From positions 186,001 to 250,000 of the forward strand of contig JAKLJW010000001.1 of NCBI GenBank assembly GCA_023150935.1: a DNA stretch of 64,000 nt, given 5' to 3'. The DNA is from Candidatus Binatia bacterium. GTDB lineage: Bacteria > Desulfobacterota > Binatia > HRBIN30. The translations under genes were made by a program, and so were the position numbers. Under the pieces are notes generated by a model. It was not told where the DNA came from. It saw nothing but the letters and a program-made list of their open reading frames with translations, and ran no database searches. Below, one piece after another: positions 1-9,343 of the stretch. Positions within the stretch are counted from its first letter, which is position 1, and each line of letters opens with the position of its first letter.

Positions 1-7
1 GGCAAGC

Positions 8-931
8 TCAACCTTCGTCGCCGCCGGCGCCCAGGGCGGCGGGACCCCGGGCCGCAGCGCCCCCGGCCGCCAGGGCTAGCAACGTCAGCACGTAGGGGAG
101 GGCCAGTAGGGCCTGATACGGGATCGGAAGGCCGAGCGCTTGGACGTGGAACTGCAAAGCAGTGGCAAAGCCGAACAAGAGCGACGCGAGCAGGATCCCG
201 GAGGCGGACCAGCGCCCAAAGATCACGATGGCCAGAGCGATAAAGCCGCGGCCCGCTGACATGCCTTCGACAAACGTATGCGCGTACGCCACGGAAAGGT
301 ACGCCCCCCCGATTGCGGCTAACGCGCCGCAGCCGAGGATGGCAAGGAACCGCACGCGGCCCACTTGCACTCCCTGGGCGGCTGCGGCCACGGGGTCTTC
401 TCCCACCATGCGCAGTCGCACCCCGGTAACGGTCCGGTACATCCCCCACGCCAGCAACGGCACGATGGCGAACGCGACGTACCCGATCCAGGTTTGGGCG
501 AAAAACGCCGGTCCGATTACAGGGAGCCCCGATAGGCCGGGCAGCGGCCACCTCGCCACGGGGGCCACGGTGAGCGCTGCACCCGTCACACCGAAGAGGG
601 CTCGGTAGGCGACGCCGGTGAGACCCAGCGCCAGGAGATTGAGTGCGATGCCGGCCACCACCTGGTTCGCTCCCGCAACCGCGACCGCCCAGGCGAAGCC
701 GCCGGCCAGTAGCATCCCGGTAACCAGGGCGGCGCTTACACCGGCGAGCGGCGATGCCGTCGCGTATGTAACCGCCATGGCCGCGAACGCCCCGACGAGC
801 AGCATCCCTTCCAGCCCGACGTTGATGACGCCGGCTCTCTCCACGAGCAACTCCCCTTCGGCCGCCAACAATAAGGGTACCGCCATTGCCACGGTGGATT
901 CCAGAATGCCGCTGGCGAGACTCGCATCCAT
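8..931 (-). CDS. ABC transporter permease, nucleoside/simple-sugar (BMP-linked) type
   Basis: Inner-membrane permease subunit of an ABC importer of the BPD_transp_2 family, most like the second permease of basic-membrane-protein/nucleoside systems (YufQ/NupQ type). About 307 residues, almost wholly hydrophobic with 8-9 predicted membrane segments. The typical N-terminal motif LLVERAGVINVGLEGMLL lies near residue 30 and the central loop ends in a GEDPVAAAAQGV-like EAA region. An in-frame TTG lies at 943, but the ATG at 931 looks better. It is the first gene of a leftward operon whose remaining members lie outside the window. The exact substrate cannot be read from the sequence. Confidence 0.85.
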   Translation of the reverse strand: MDASLASGILESTVAMAVPLLLAAEGELLVERAGVINVGLEGMLLVGAFAAMAVTYATASPLAGVSAALVTGMLLAGGFAWAVAVAGANQVVAGIALNLLALGLTGVAYRALFGVTGAALTVAPVARWPLPGLSGLPVIGPAFFAQTWIGYVAFAIVPLLAWGMYRTVTGVRLRMVGEDPVAAAAQGVQVGRVRFLAILGCGALAAIGGAYLSVAYAHTFVEGMSAGRGFIALAIVIFGRWSASGILLASLLFGFATALQFHVQALGLPIPYQALLALPYVLTLLALAAGGAAARGPAALGAGGDEG

Positions 932-1018
932 ATCCACCCACAAGCTATGTGAAGAACCTCACGGTGGGCAAGATGCGGTGGCGTGCCATGCATTGGATGC
1001 CCGCGGCGGTGGTAGGGC

Positions 1019-2824
1019 ATGACGATCAGGCAATCCGCGCGGGCTGGTGAACTCGATCTGACCGTCCACGTACCCGAGAACGCTCGGCCGGTCGTGGCGT
1101 TCGCCGGCTCCGAACTGGCGGGCTACATATCCCGCATCTCCGGAGCGCGAACGGTGGTGCGCTCGGCGGCGGCACTGTCCGGCCTCGATGCGCTGGTGCT
1201 CGGCTCCGTCACCGGTGCGCCCGTGCAGAACCTGGGGGGAGAGAAGGCCGGTTTTCGCGTCCGGTCCGATCGTCGCTGCGTCGTCCTGAGCGGCGCCAAC
1301 CCACGGGCCGTGCTCGACGCGGTCTACGCGCTGCTGGCCTCGTGGGGATGCCGATGGTCGCCCCACGGTGCCGGTGAAGAGCAGTTGCCGCACCTTTCGA
1401 CTTTCCCACCGCCGGCCGTATCGATTTCGGCGAGGCCGCGTTTCGCGGCGACGGGCTACGCGGCCGACCTGATGACGTGGCATGCTTCGGAGCCGGCGCT
1501 GTACCGCGAGCGCCTCGTGGAGGACGCAGCGCTGATCGATTGGATGGGAAAGACGGGGGCAAGCCGCTTCCTCTACATAAGACACCCCGCCGACGAACTA
1601 CTCACCGTTCCCGAACTGCAGGACGATCTGAATCGGCGCGGCATCGCGGTGGAGTTGGGCGGACACGTAATTCCCGCTCTGGTGCCGCGCGACCTGTTTG
1701 CCGTCCATCCCGAGTACTTCCCCTGCGGCCCCGACGGTGTGCGCAACAGCAATGGCAACATCTGTACGGCTCAACCGGCGGCACTCGATACGGCGCGGCG
1801 GAATGCCGTGGACTGGGCCCGCGCACATCCGGGCGTTGCGGGCTTCCACATCTGGGGCGCCGATCTCTGGCAGGGAGGGTGGTGTCTGTGCGCCGAATGC
1901 AGTGGGGTGAGCGTCCAGGATCAGAGCCTGGCTCTCTGCAATGCCGTGGCTCGCGGTCTGAGGGATGCGGGTATCGCCTGCCCGGTGTACTATCTTGCCT
2001 ATCACGACACGATCGAGCCGATCGGTAAGCTGGTACCGGATTCGACCGTGTGGGTCGAGTTTGCGCCGCGCGAGCGTTGCTACGGACACCGACTCGACGA
2101 CCCGCAGTGTCGGACCAACCGCCGGTACGCGATGGCTCTCGAGGAATATGCCAAGCGATTCGACGGGCGGGTACGGGTATTCGAGTACTACGCCGATGCC
2201 ATCTTGTTCTGTGGGTGCGCGGTGCCCCTGACCGCCGTCATCGAAGGAGACCTCGCGTATTACGCGCGTTTGGGCGTGCCGGAAATAACCATGCTGCAGT
2301 TCGGCGCTGTTAGTCGCCTGGCGTACCCGACCAACTTCGTTGCCTTTGCGGCTGCGGCCGCGGCCGGGGGCGAAACCGGGGCGGCAATGACCGGCTATTG
2401 CCGGCGGTTCGGCGCCGCGGCGCCGGCTCTCGGGACGGCGCTTGCGGAGGTGGAGGCGGCTATGGGGCAGGTGGTGCGCTACGGCGACGTCCGGCGTCCG
2501 CCGCGAGCGCCGGACGCGGCGGAGCGCGTGCGCAGTCGTGCCGCAGCCGCCGTCGCTGTCATGGATCGTATTGTGACGAGGCTCGCGACGGCGGGCGGAA
2601 GCCCGGCCGACGAGGTGAGAGAGATCCTTCGCTACACCCGCGAAGTGCTGGCCGGCGTGGAGGCCCGGTGCGACGGTCCCGACGGTGCGGCCCGGGCAAA
2701 CGCCCACTACCTCAAGGCGGCGGAACGGGCCCGGCGGTGGAGCCGCGATGCGGCCGGTGTGTGGGGCACGGTCGACCTGCCGCGATTGCACGAGTTCTAT
2801 GAGGTCGTCTTTCCGCAACTCTGA
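1019..2824 (+). CDS. DUF4838 domain-containing protein
   Basis: 601-residue protein of the DUF4838 family, whose members resemble glycoside hydrolases and are often annotated as having an alpha-glucuronidase-like N-terminal domain. The N-terminal 100 residues carry the small alpha/beta domain (AGSELAGYISRISG). The central part has the family signature around residues 275-300 (GFHIWGADLWQGG, with a CLCAEC cysteine cluster). No signal peptide is visible, so a cytoplasmic location is likely. The start ATG follows a GGTGGTAGGG stretch. It is divergent from the ABC permease, so both promoters lie in 932-1018. A carbohydrate-related role is inferred from family only. Confidence 0.75.
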   Translation: MTIRQSARAGELDLTVHVPENARPVVAFAGSELAGYISRISGARTVVRSAAALSGLDALVLGSVTGAPVQNLGGEKAGFRVRSDRRCVVLSGANPRAVLDAVYALLASWGCRWSPHGAGEEQLPHLSTFPPPAVSISARPRFAATGYAADLMTWHASEPALYRERLVEDAALIDWMGKTGASRFLYIRHPADELLTVPELQDDLNRRGIAVELGGHVIPALVPRDLFAVHPEYFPCGPDGVRNSNGNICTAQPAALDTARRNAVDWARAHPGVAGFHIWGADLWQGGWCLCAECSGVSVQDQSLALCNAVARGLRDAGIACPVYYLAYHDTIEPIGKLVPDSTVWVEFAPRERCYGHRLDDPQCRTNRRYAMALEEYAKRFDGRVRVFEYYADAILFCGCAVPLTAVIEGDLAYYARLGVPEITMLQFGAVSRLAYPTNFVAFAAAAAAGGETGAAMTGYCRRFGAAAPALGTALAEVEAAMGQVVRYGDVRRPPRAPDAAERVRSRAAAAVAVMDRIVTRLATAGGSPADEVREILRYTREVLAGVEARCDGPDGAARANAHYLKAAERARRWSRDAAGVWGTVDLPRLHEFYEVVFPQL

Positions 2825-2875
2825 CTTCCGGCGGCCGAGTCGCTTCGTGCCGGCGGTTGAACACGGAGGAAAGCC

Positions 2876-4582
2876 ATGCGCAGAAGGACCCGATATCTAC
2901 TCCTTGTTGCCTTGCTGATCGCCATAACTGCGGTCGCCATCCGTGTGCGGTTTCGCGGGCCGGCGGTGGCGGACGGCAGTTACCTGGTACTCGACTTCGG
3001 CGGAGAATACGCCGAGGGACCACCGCAGGATCTCCTCGGCACCCTGCTGTACCGGCGCGAGCCGACCATGGTCGATGTCCTGACTCTGATTCGCGGAGCT
3101 CAGGTGGACAGCCGGATCAAGGGAATCATCGCTCGCATTACGAACCTCGACGTCGGCTGGGCCAAGGTGCAGGACTTCCGCGATGCGCTGATCGCTTTTC
3201 GGGAGTCCGGTAAGACGCTGGTGGCGCTGCTCGAACAGGAGGTGCGTAGCGCTAACCGCGAGTATTATCTGGCGACTGCGGCGAATCGCATCTACGTGTC
3301 TCCCAACGGTACCGCGCCTTTGAACGGTCTTGCCGCCCAGTTCCTCTTCCTCGGCGGCGTGTGGGAAAAACTAGACGTGGAAATGACCGTGGAAAAGATC
3401 GGCGAGTACAAGAGCATGGGGGACATGCTGGCCAATCGCCGCATGACCGCCGCCCACAGGGAGATGGCGAACGCGCTGCTGGACAGCGTTTCCGGGCAGC
3501 TCGTTGCCGGCATCGCTGCCGGCCGGGACTTGCAGCCGGAACGCGTTCGCGCACTTATCGATTCGTGTCCCGTATCGGCGGCAGAGTTCGCTGCGGCAGG
3601 GTTGGCCGACGGGAGCAAGTACCTCGACGAGATTCGGGTCGATCTCGGAGGACCCGACGCTCCGCTGGTGACGATGGAGGATTACGCGCGGGTGCCGGCG
3701 ACGGCGCTCGGGCTCGGCAAGGGTCCCCAGATCGGGGTGGTCTTCGGTGTCGGCATGGTCGCCATGGGGGAAAGCGGCACCGGCGTCAATGGGCAGGTGC
3801 TCGGCGCCGCAACGGTAAGTAAAGCCATTGCGGAGGCGGCCGCCGACGACGGGATTCGCGCCATCCTGCTTCGTATCGATAGCCCCGGCGGATCGGCCCT
3901 CGCCTCGGACCTGATCTGGCGTGCCACGCAGGATGCGCGACAGAAAAAGCCGATCGTCGTGTCGATGTCGGACATCGCCGGTTCGGGGGGATACTACATC
4001 GCTGCCGGGGCGAATCGCATCGTGGCGCAGCCGGCAACCCTGACGGGTTCGATCGGCGTGGTCGTGGCGCGGCCGAATATCGAGGGGCTCCTCGGTCGGT
4101 TGGGGATCAATACGGAGACCATTTCGCGCGGCCGGGTCGCCGACCTCGATATCCTCACGACACCGCTCAGTGTCGCGGGCCGGGCGAGGTTGGTCGAGGA
4201 AACGCGGGTCGTGTACGACGTGTTCGTCGACCGCGTGGCGAGCGGTCGCAATCTGTCCAGGGAGCGGGTCGACGAGATCGGACGCGGGCGTGTCTGGACC
4301 GGAGCGCAGGCGAAGGAGGTCGGCCTGGTGGACGAACTGGGCGGATTGCATGCGGCGATCGAGGCGACGCGGACGGCGGCCGGTATCGACAGCCTGCAGG
4401 AAGTAGAGCTCGTCTACTACCCGCGACGAAAGAGCGTTGTCGAGCGCCTCGGTGACCTGGTCAGCGCGCACACCGCCGGCCGGCTGCCGCAGGAGATTAG
4501 ACTCGCACTCGGTACCCTCGCGGTGCCCTTCGCCGACGGCACTTTGCTTGCCGTGATGCCTGCGGGCATCGACATCAGGTGA
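2876..4582 (+). CDS. sppA: Signal peptide peptidase SppA, long (67K) type
   Basis: Membrane-anchored serine protease that degrades cleaved signal peptides. 568 residues, the double-domain length typical of the 67K class. One N-terminal membrane segment spans residues 5-22. The Ser-Lys dyad is split across the two repeats as expected: Lys179 in IGEYKSMGD (N-terminal repeat) and Ser370 in GSGGYYIA (C-terminal repeat). [12 protein letters not shown] and the later [20 protein letters not shown] motif are also family-typical. An AGGAAAG-type ribosome site (cacggaggaaagcc) precedes the ATG. It is a single gene, convergent with the SDR gene downstream. Confidence 0.93.
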   Translation: MRRRTRYLLLVALLIAITAVAIRVRFRGPAVADGSYLVLDFGGEYAEGPPQDLLGTLLYRREPTMVDVLTLIRGAQVDSRIKGIIARITNLDVGWAKVQDFRDALIAFRESGKTLVALLEQEVRSANREYYLATAANRIYVSPNGTAPLNGLAAQFLFLGGVWEKLDVEMTVEKIGEYKSMGDMLANRRMTAAHREMANALLDSVSGQLVAGIAAGRDLQPERVRALIDSCPVSAAEFAAAGLADGSKYLDEIRVDLGGPDAPLVTMEDYARVPATALGLGKGPQIGVVFGVGMVAMGESGTGVNGQVLGAATVSKAIAEAAADDGIRAILLRIDSPGGSALASDLIWRATQDARQKKPIVVSMSDIAGSGGYYIAAGANRIVAQPATLTGSIGVVVARPNIEGLLGRLGINTETISRGRVADLDILTTPLSVAGRARLVEETRVVYDVFVDRVASGRNLSRERVDEIGRGRVWTGAQAKEVGLVDELGGLHAAIEATRTAAGIDSLQEVELVYYPRRKSVVERLGDLVSAHTAGRLPQEIRLALGTLAVPFADGTLLAVMPAGIDIR

Positions 4583-4587
4583 CCGGA

Positions 4588-4610
4588 GCCCGCCGGCGCC
4601 GACCGCGGGC
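4588..4610. terminator. Candidate bidirectional terminator hairpin
   Basis: A GCCCGC...GCGGGC inverted repeat sits in the 39-bp gap between the convergent stops of sppA and the SDR gene. No T-run follows, so an intrinsic terminator is only plausible. Confidence 0.3.
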
Positions 4611-4621
4611 AGAGGGTGGCA

Positions 4622-5458
4622 CTACAGTCCGGCGGGCATCCCGCCCGCGATCGGCAAGGCGACGCCGGTCAGGTACCCGGCCGCCGGCGTGCAGAGGAAC
4701 AGCACGACGTCGGCAACCTCTTCGGGGCGACACTGCCGCCGCAGCGCGATTTTCTCGGCCGCCCGCCGGCGCGCTTCCTCGACGGTGATCTCTTCCATCA
4801 TAGAGATGAACTCGTACTCGTCCTTACCCATGTCGGTGTCGACCATGCCGGGACATATGGCGTTGCAGCGTATCCCCAGCGGGCCGAACTCGGCGGCGAT
4901 CGACTTCGTGAACCCGACCACCGCGAACTTCGAGGTGTTGTACCCGGCCATCAACGGGCCCGCTCCGAGTCCAGCGGTCGATGCGGTGTTGACAATGACG
5001 CCGCCACCGCGATCGATCATGGCGGGAACCGCCAGTTGGCAGAAGTGAAACATGCCGGTCACGTTGACGGCCAGGCTGAGCTCCCATTGCTGTGCGGTCA
5101 TGTTGAGGAGTGGGCCCACGCCCACTGCCGTGCCGGCGTTGTTGAACAGGATGTCCACGCCGCCGAAGACGCGCAGTGTGTCGGCTACGCACTTCTCGAT
5201 GTCGGGGCGCCGAGTAACGTCGACCTGACAGGCGTGACCGCGTGCGCCGAGCGCTTCGATCTCGCCGACCAGCTCGTCGAGTTGCGCACGATCGTCGCCC
5301 ACGCCGTAGAACGCGAGGTCCCCTTCGTAGCGGCGACAGATGTCGGTCACCACGACGTTGCAGCCGGCCGCGGCTAGCCGCAGAGCCGAGGCGCGTCCGA
5401 TGCCGTGCGGGCGCCCGGCGCCGGTGACGATGGCAACTTTCCCTGCCAGTGACTTCAT
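4622..5458 (-). CDS. SDR family NAD(P)-dependent oxidoreductase
   Basis: Classical short-chain dehydrogenase/reductase, 278 residues. The nucleotide-binding motif TGAGRPHGIG lies at residues 10-19, NNAG near 105, the catalytic Ser region NTASTAGLGAG near 160 and the YNTSK active-site motif near 173. The chosen ATG at 5458 is preceded by AAAGGAA. The frame is open further upstream but has no homology there. The substrate is unknown. A slight insertion (LAFYGVGDDRAQLDELV) separates the cofactor motif from the NNAG segment. Confidence 0.88.
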   Translation of the reverse strand: MKSLAGKVAIVTGAGRPHGIGRASALRLAAAGCNVVVTDICRRYEGDLAFYGVGDDRAQLDELVGEIEALGARGHACQVDVTRRPDIEKCVADTLRVFGGVDILFNNAGTAVGVGPLLNMTAQQWELSLAVNVTGMFHFCQLAVPAMIDRGGGVIVNTASTAGLGAGPLMAGYNTSKFAVVGFTKSIAAEFGPLGIRCNAICPGMVDTDMGKDEYEFISMMEEITVEEARRRAAEKIALRRQCRPEEVADVVLFLCTPAAGYLTGVALPIAGGMPAGL

Positions 5459-5516
5459 GAGGTAGGTTCCTTTCTTTCCGGTGCCCGCGTCTCTGTCCCC
5501 GGAGCGGCCGGTACGG

Positions 5517-7331
5517 TTACGGGGAAAGGCGCTGCAGGTATTCGCGGGTCGTCTGTGCGATGGGTCCTGTCGGTTCGAGCCGGAGCGCTGCCTCCAGCTC
5601 GCGGCGAGCGCCGTCACGGTCCCCCAGTGCGAGCAACACCTGCCCGAGCAGGCTGTGCGTCTTGGCCATGCTCCAGTCGGCGTAACGTTCCGTCGCTCCC
5701 GGCAACCTTGCGAAGCTCAACGCGCGTTCGAAAGCCGCCCGTGCACCGTTGACGCTGGCGGCGGCGCGCACCGAATCGCCCTGACGGCTGGCCACCTCCG
5801 CGCGTTGCATGAGGGTCATGCCGAGGTTGTGGTAAGTCGTCGGGTGGGGGGCGATCGCCAGGGCCGCCTCGAATGACTCGATAGCTTCATCGTATCGTTT
5901 CATCCGGCGGTAGACGTTGCCGAGGTTGTTGTGGGTCATGACTCGACCCTCGGGGTCGGACTTGCCGGTCAGGGCGAGCCGCAGTTCCTTCTCGGCACCC
6001 GGAACGTCGCCGCGGTCCAGCAGGGCCGCCGCCAATTCGCGATGCGGCATGCCATGTCCCGGAGCGGATTCTGCGGCGACGCTCCAGAACGCGTAGTTGT
6101 CGCGCCATACCCGTCCGTACGCCACGGTCTGGGCGCCAAAGGCTATACCCAGCGCCCCGATCGCCACCGCCCCTGCCCAGGGCGGCGCCGCGCGCCAGCG
6201 GCGCATCAGTACGACGACTCCCCAGGCGATCAACACGCACGAGGCAACGCTTGGAACGTACAGATAACGGTCGGCGATGGCAGCGGAGGCGCTGCGGCGG
6301 ACGATCACCGTCAGCGACGGTGCCAGCATGATAAAGAACCACGCCACGAGAAATGTGACGCCCCACTGACGCCGCCGCCATGCCGTAACGGCCAGAGCTA
6401 CGCTACCGAGCACCGCGAGCGCGGCGATCGCCCCGTACACCGGCTCGCCGGGGACCTCGGGGACGTAAGGGGAAAGGTCGAGTGGGAGTAGACTGCGCTC
6501 GACATACACACCCAGGGCTTGCAACAGGGAGGCGGCGATTTCCATCGCTCCGGCACCCGACGCGCTGCCGCCCACCGGTGTGCCGATCGCGTGGTTTCGC
6601 ATTGCTATGTAAATCGCGGTGGCGAGGCCGAGAGGGACGTACTGAATCCAACGCAGGCGGTGCTGTTCCAGGAGGTCAATGATCGGCACGAGGACCAGGA
6701 CGGCTACCGCCAGCTCCTTGGAGAGCAGGGCCAGGAAATACGTTCCCGCGCCGAGCCACGGAGCCCGGGTGTGCCGGCGATCGAGAAAGAGCAGGATCGT
6801 GAGGAGGATGAAGGTGCAAGCGACGACGTCTGACCGGCCGGCCATCCAGGCGACGGATTCGACATGGGTCGGGAACACGGCGAACAACAGCGCGCCGCAA
6901 CTGGCGACGAGATCGTCGCGATCGAACAGGCGCCGGGCAACCAGGAATACCAGGAAGGTGTTTAGGGCGTGGGCGCCGACCACGGAAGCGTGAAACCAGA
7001 ACGGCGACTCCCCGGCGAACGAGCGGTCGATCAGGTAAGTGATGAAGATCACCGGACGATAGTAGAATTTCGGAATACTCGGCGGCAGCGCGATCAGGTC
7101 GGCGACCGAATCGATGTCGCGCAGTTGTGCGAGCACGAGCGGATCGTCCCACACGAAGCCGTTGCGCAAGGTGGGCGCATAGACGGCGATCGCAACGGCT
7201 ACGGGCAGTAAGGCGGCGGCCAGAAGTGGCAGCCGGACCCGCGCCGAAGGCGCGGCGTTGGTGCCTGCCGGCTGCGGCGGCGGTAGCGGCGACGGGCGGC
7301 CCGGCCCGCGCGGCGCGCGGCGGTGTTGCAT
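5517..7331 (-). CDS. TMTC-like multipass membrane protein with C-terminal TPR repeats
   Basis: About 604 residues. The N-terminal ~400 residues form 10 or more membrane helices. An early FVWDDP motif after the first helix and the FPTHVESVAWMAGRSD loop are typical of the TMTC/ArnT-PMT GT-C superfamily. The C-terminal ~190 residues are TPR units (RVMTHNNLGNVYRRMKRYDEAIESF, and two more). Family knowledge suggests a lipid-linked-sugar glycosyltransferase fold; bacterial members are functionally uncharacterised. Start: ATG at 7331, or an upstream in-frame GTG at 7343. It stands alone between the SDR gene and thiE, on the same strand. Confidence 0.75.
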   Translation of the reverse strand: MQHRRAPRGPGRPSPLPPPQPAGTNAAPSARVRLPLLAAALLPVAVAIAVYAPTLRNGFVWDDPLVLAQLRDIDSVADLIALPPSIPKFYYRPVIFITYLIDRSFAGESPFWFHASVVGAHALNTFLVFLVARRLFDRDDLVASCGALLFAVFPTHVESVAWMAGRSDVVACTFILLTILLFLDRRHTRAPWLGAGTYFLALLSKELAVAVLVLVPIIDLLEQHRLRWIQYVPLGLATAIYIAMRNHAIGTPVGGSASGAGAMEIAASLLQALGVYVERSLLPLDLSPYVPEVPGEPVYGAIAALAVLGSVALAVTAWRRRQWGVTFLVAWFFIMLAPSLTVIVRRSASAAIADRYLYVPSVASCVLIAWGVVVLMRRWRAAPPWAGAVAIGALGIAFGAQTVAYGRVWRDNYAFWSVAAESAPGHGMPHRELAAALLDRGDVPGAEKELRLALTGKSDPEGRVMTHNNLGNVYRRMKRYDEAIESFEAALAIAPHPTTYHNLGMTLMQRAEVASRQGDSVRAAASVNGARAAFERALSFARLPGATERYADWSMAKTHSLLGQVLLALGDRDGARRELEAALRLEPTGPIAQTTREYLQRLSP

Positions 7332-7514
7332 GGCATCACGCACTGGCTCGCCCGTCGGCCCGCGTCACTGTGGGCCTGCCGCTTGTAGAACAGCAAGGCT
7401 CGTTTGTCGCGGCCATCGTGAGGGATGCTGACGACATGACGATTGTAACCCTTCACCCCACCCTGCGACCGTTTCCGCGCGACGCCGGACTGTATGCGAG
7501 CCCTGTTCGCAGTG

Positions 7515-8141
7515 TCAAGGTGAGGCGATCCGCAGTGCCTGCGCGAACGCGCGCACCGCGTTGGCGGGGTCTGCTTCGCCGAGCACCGCGGCAATTGCGG
7601 CGACGCCGTACGCCCCCGTCCCACGCACACCGGCAACGCGCTCCGGGGTCATACCGCCGATTGCGTACACGGGCACGCCCACGGCCTCCACCACCGCACG
7701 CAAGCAGTGGAGTCCCAACGGCGGCCCGTAGCGGCGCTTCGACGGCGTGTCGAAGACGGGACCGAACACGACGAAGTCGACCCCGGCGGCGGCTGCCGCG
7801 CGCGCTTCGTCAAGCGAATGCGCGGAGACACCTATCAGCCGCTGCGTTCCGAGCAGGCGCCGTGCATCGGCCGGGGAGAAAGATGCGGTGGGAAGGTGGA
7901 CGCCGGCGGCGTCGACCGCGAGTGCGATGTCGACGCGATCATTGATCAGCACGGGTGACCCGGCAGCCGAACAGACGCTCCGGATCTCCCGGGCCAACGC
8001 ATACAGGGTCCGGACAGGGAGGTCCTTTTCTCGCAATTGAACGAGACACTCGCCGGCTGCGGTGGCAGCCGCAATCGCGCTGCAAAGATCGTGGCCCCTG
8101 GTCCGGGTGCGATCGCTGACGACGTACAGACGCGGCAACAT
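7515..8141 (-). CDS. thiE: Thiamine-phosphate synthase
   Basis: Condenses HMP-pyrophosphate with the thiazole phosphate to give thiamine phosphate. 208 residues, normal length for ThiE. The order of motifs is family-typical: LYVVSDR at the N-terminus, QLREKDLP (pyrophosphate/pyrimidine binding), LINDRVDIALAVDAAGVHLP, IGVSAHS, VVFGPVFDTPSKR and a C-terminal YAIGGMTPERV. It is the last gene of thiS-thiG-thiE, 21 bp after the thiG stop. Confidence 0.92.
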   Translation of the reverse strand: MLPRLYVVSDRTRTRGHDLCSAIAAATAAGECLVQLREKDLPVRTLYALAREIRSVCSAAGSPVLINDRVDIALAVDAAGVHLPTASFSPADARRLLGTQRLIGVSAHSLDEARAAAAAGVDFVVFGPVFDTPSKRRYGPPLGLHCLRAVVEAVGVPVYAIGGMTPERVAGVRGTGAYGVAAIAAVLGEADPANAVRAFAQALRIASP

Positions 8142-8162
8142 CGAGCCAGCCGGCCGGGTTCC

Positions 8163-8936
8163 TCAGCTCAAGAGACCCTCGATGGGGCTGGAGGCGCTGG
8201 CGTAGAGTTTCCTCGGTATCCGGCCCGCCAGAAACGCTTTGCGGCCGGCCTCCACTCCGAGCCGCATGGCTTCGGCCATCAGCAGCGGGTCGTCCGCACC
8301 GGCGATGGCCGTGTTCATCAACACGGCGTCGCAGCCGAGTTCCATGGCTAACGCGGCATCGGAGGCGGTACCAACCCCGGCGTCGACGATTACGGGAACC
8401 CGCGCTTGCTCGAGGATAATCTTGATGTTGTAGGGGTTTCTGATGCCGAGCCCGGAACCGATGGGCGCCGCCAGCGGCATCACGGCCACGCAGCCGATTT
8501 CCTGAAGCACACGGGCCGCGATCGGATCGTCGTTGACGTACGGCAGCACCGCGAATTCTTCGCGCACGAGCACGCGGGCCGCCTCTATTGTGGCCGGAAC
8601 GTCGGGGAAAAGGGTTTGCTGATCGCCGATTACTTCCAGTTTGACGAGGTCGCCGACGCCTGCAGCGCGCGCCAGCCGGGCCGTTCGCACGGCGTCGTCC
8701 GCCGTGTAACATCCGGCGGTGTTCGGAAGAATCGTGATGCGGCGCAGATCGAGGTAGTCGAGCAGATTCTCAGTGCTCGTATCGGTGATGTTGACGCGCC
8801 GCACCGCGACCGTGACGATCTCCGCCCCCGCAGCCTCAACCGCCGCGCGCGTCTGCGCGAAATCGCGGTACTTACCGGTGCCAACAATGAGTCGGGATCG
8901 GTAGTCCTTACCAGCCAACGTTAACAGATCGCTCAT
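8163..8936 (-). CDS. thiG: Thiazole synthase
   Basis: Forms the thiazole ring of thiamin from deoxyxylulose-phosphate, dehydroglycine and ThiS-thiocarboxylate. 257 residues. Family motifs: LIVGTGKY near residue 16, ETVTVAVRR-like segment near 40, the Schiff-base lysine in LVKLEVIGD near 98, [15 protein letters not shown] and the C-terminal [22 protein letters not shown] phosphate site. The start ATG lies 4 bp after the thiS stop, implying translational coupling. No thiO/thiH is visible nearby, so the dehydroglycine source must lie elsewhere. Confidence 0.95.
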   Translation of the reverse strand: MSDLLTLAGKDYRSRLIVGTGKYRDFAQTRAAVEAAGAEIVTVAVRRVNITDTSTENLLDYLDLRRITILPNTAGCYTADDAVRTARLARAAGVGDLVKLEVIGDQQTLFPDVPATIEAARVLVREEFAVLPYVNDDPIAARVLQEIGCVAVMPLAAPIGSGLGIRNPYNIKIILEQARVPVIVDAGVGTASDAALAMELGCDAVLMNTAIAGADDPLLMAEAMRLGVEAGRKAFLAGRIPRKLYASASSPIEGLLS

Positions 8937-8940
8937 GTCC

Positions 8941-9141
8941 TCACCCGCCGCCGACGAAGTGCACGATCTCGACCTCGTCCCCGGCCACGAGCCGGTGCGC
9001 TCCGTACTGGTCGCGGCGTAGAATCACACGGTTAACTTCGACGACGATGCGGCGCTCCTGCAGACCCAGTTCGGCGACGAGATGCGCCACACTGAGGCCT
9101 TCGGGGAATTCTCCGGGCTCGCCGTTCACGGTCAAGCGCAC
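8941..9141 (-). CDS. thiS: Sulfur carrier protein ThiS
   Basis: Small ubiquitin-fold sulfur carrier of 66 residues, adenylated and thiocarboxylated at its C-terminus. It ends in the required Gly-Gly (IVHFVGGG). I chose the GTG at 9141 ([12 protein letters not shown]) because ThiS proteins are 65-67 residues and begin exactly with this strand. The frame continues upstream but that part is antisense to purH and non-homologous. First gene of thiSGE. I looked for a TPP riboswitch between 9142 and 9343 and saw none. Confidence 0.88.
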   Translation of the reverse strand: MRLTVNGEPGEFPEGLSVAHLVAELGLQERRIVVEVNRVILRRDQYGAHRLVAGDEVEIVHFVGGG

Positions 9142-9343
9142 CGGCGGAACATAGTGGCGCGCCCCAACCTTTACAACCACCAGGCCTTTTGGTAACTCCC
9201 GCGCACTCACCGGTCCGACGCCGCCGATACATCCAGAACACCTGGCGACGATGGGTAGCGGGACCATCCGGTGTGGCGCGTTGCCGACGCCGGAAGTCGC
9301 CTGCGGGACGGTTGCGTTATGCCCGACCGGTGGGGGAGACGGC

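Noticed and set aside
9142-9343. Possible TPP riboswitch before thiSGE
   Set aside because: The conserved CTGAGA and ACCTGATCTGG-type elements are not present on the minus strand.
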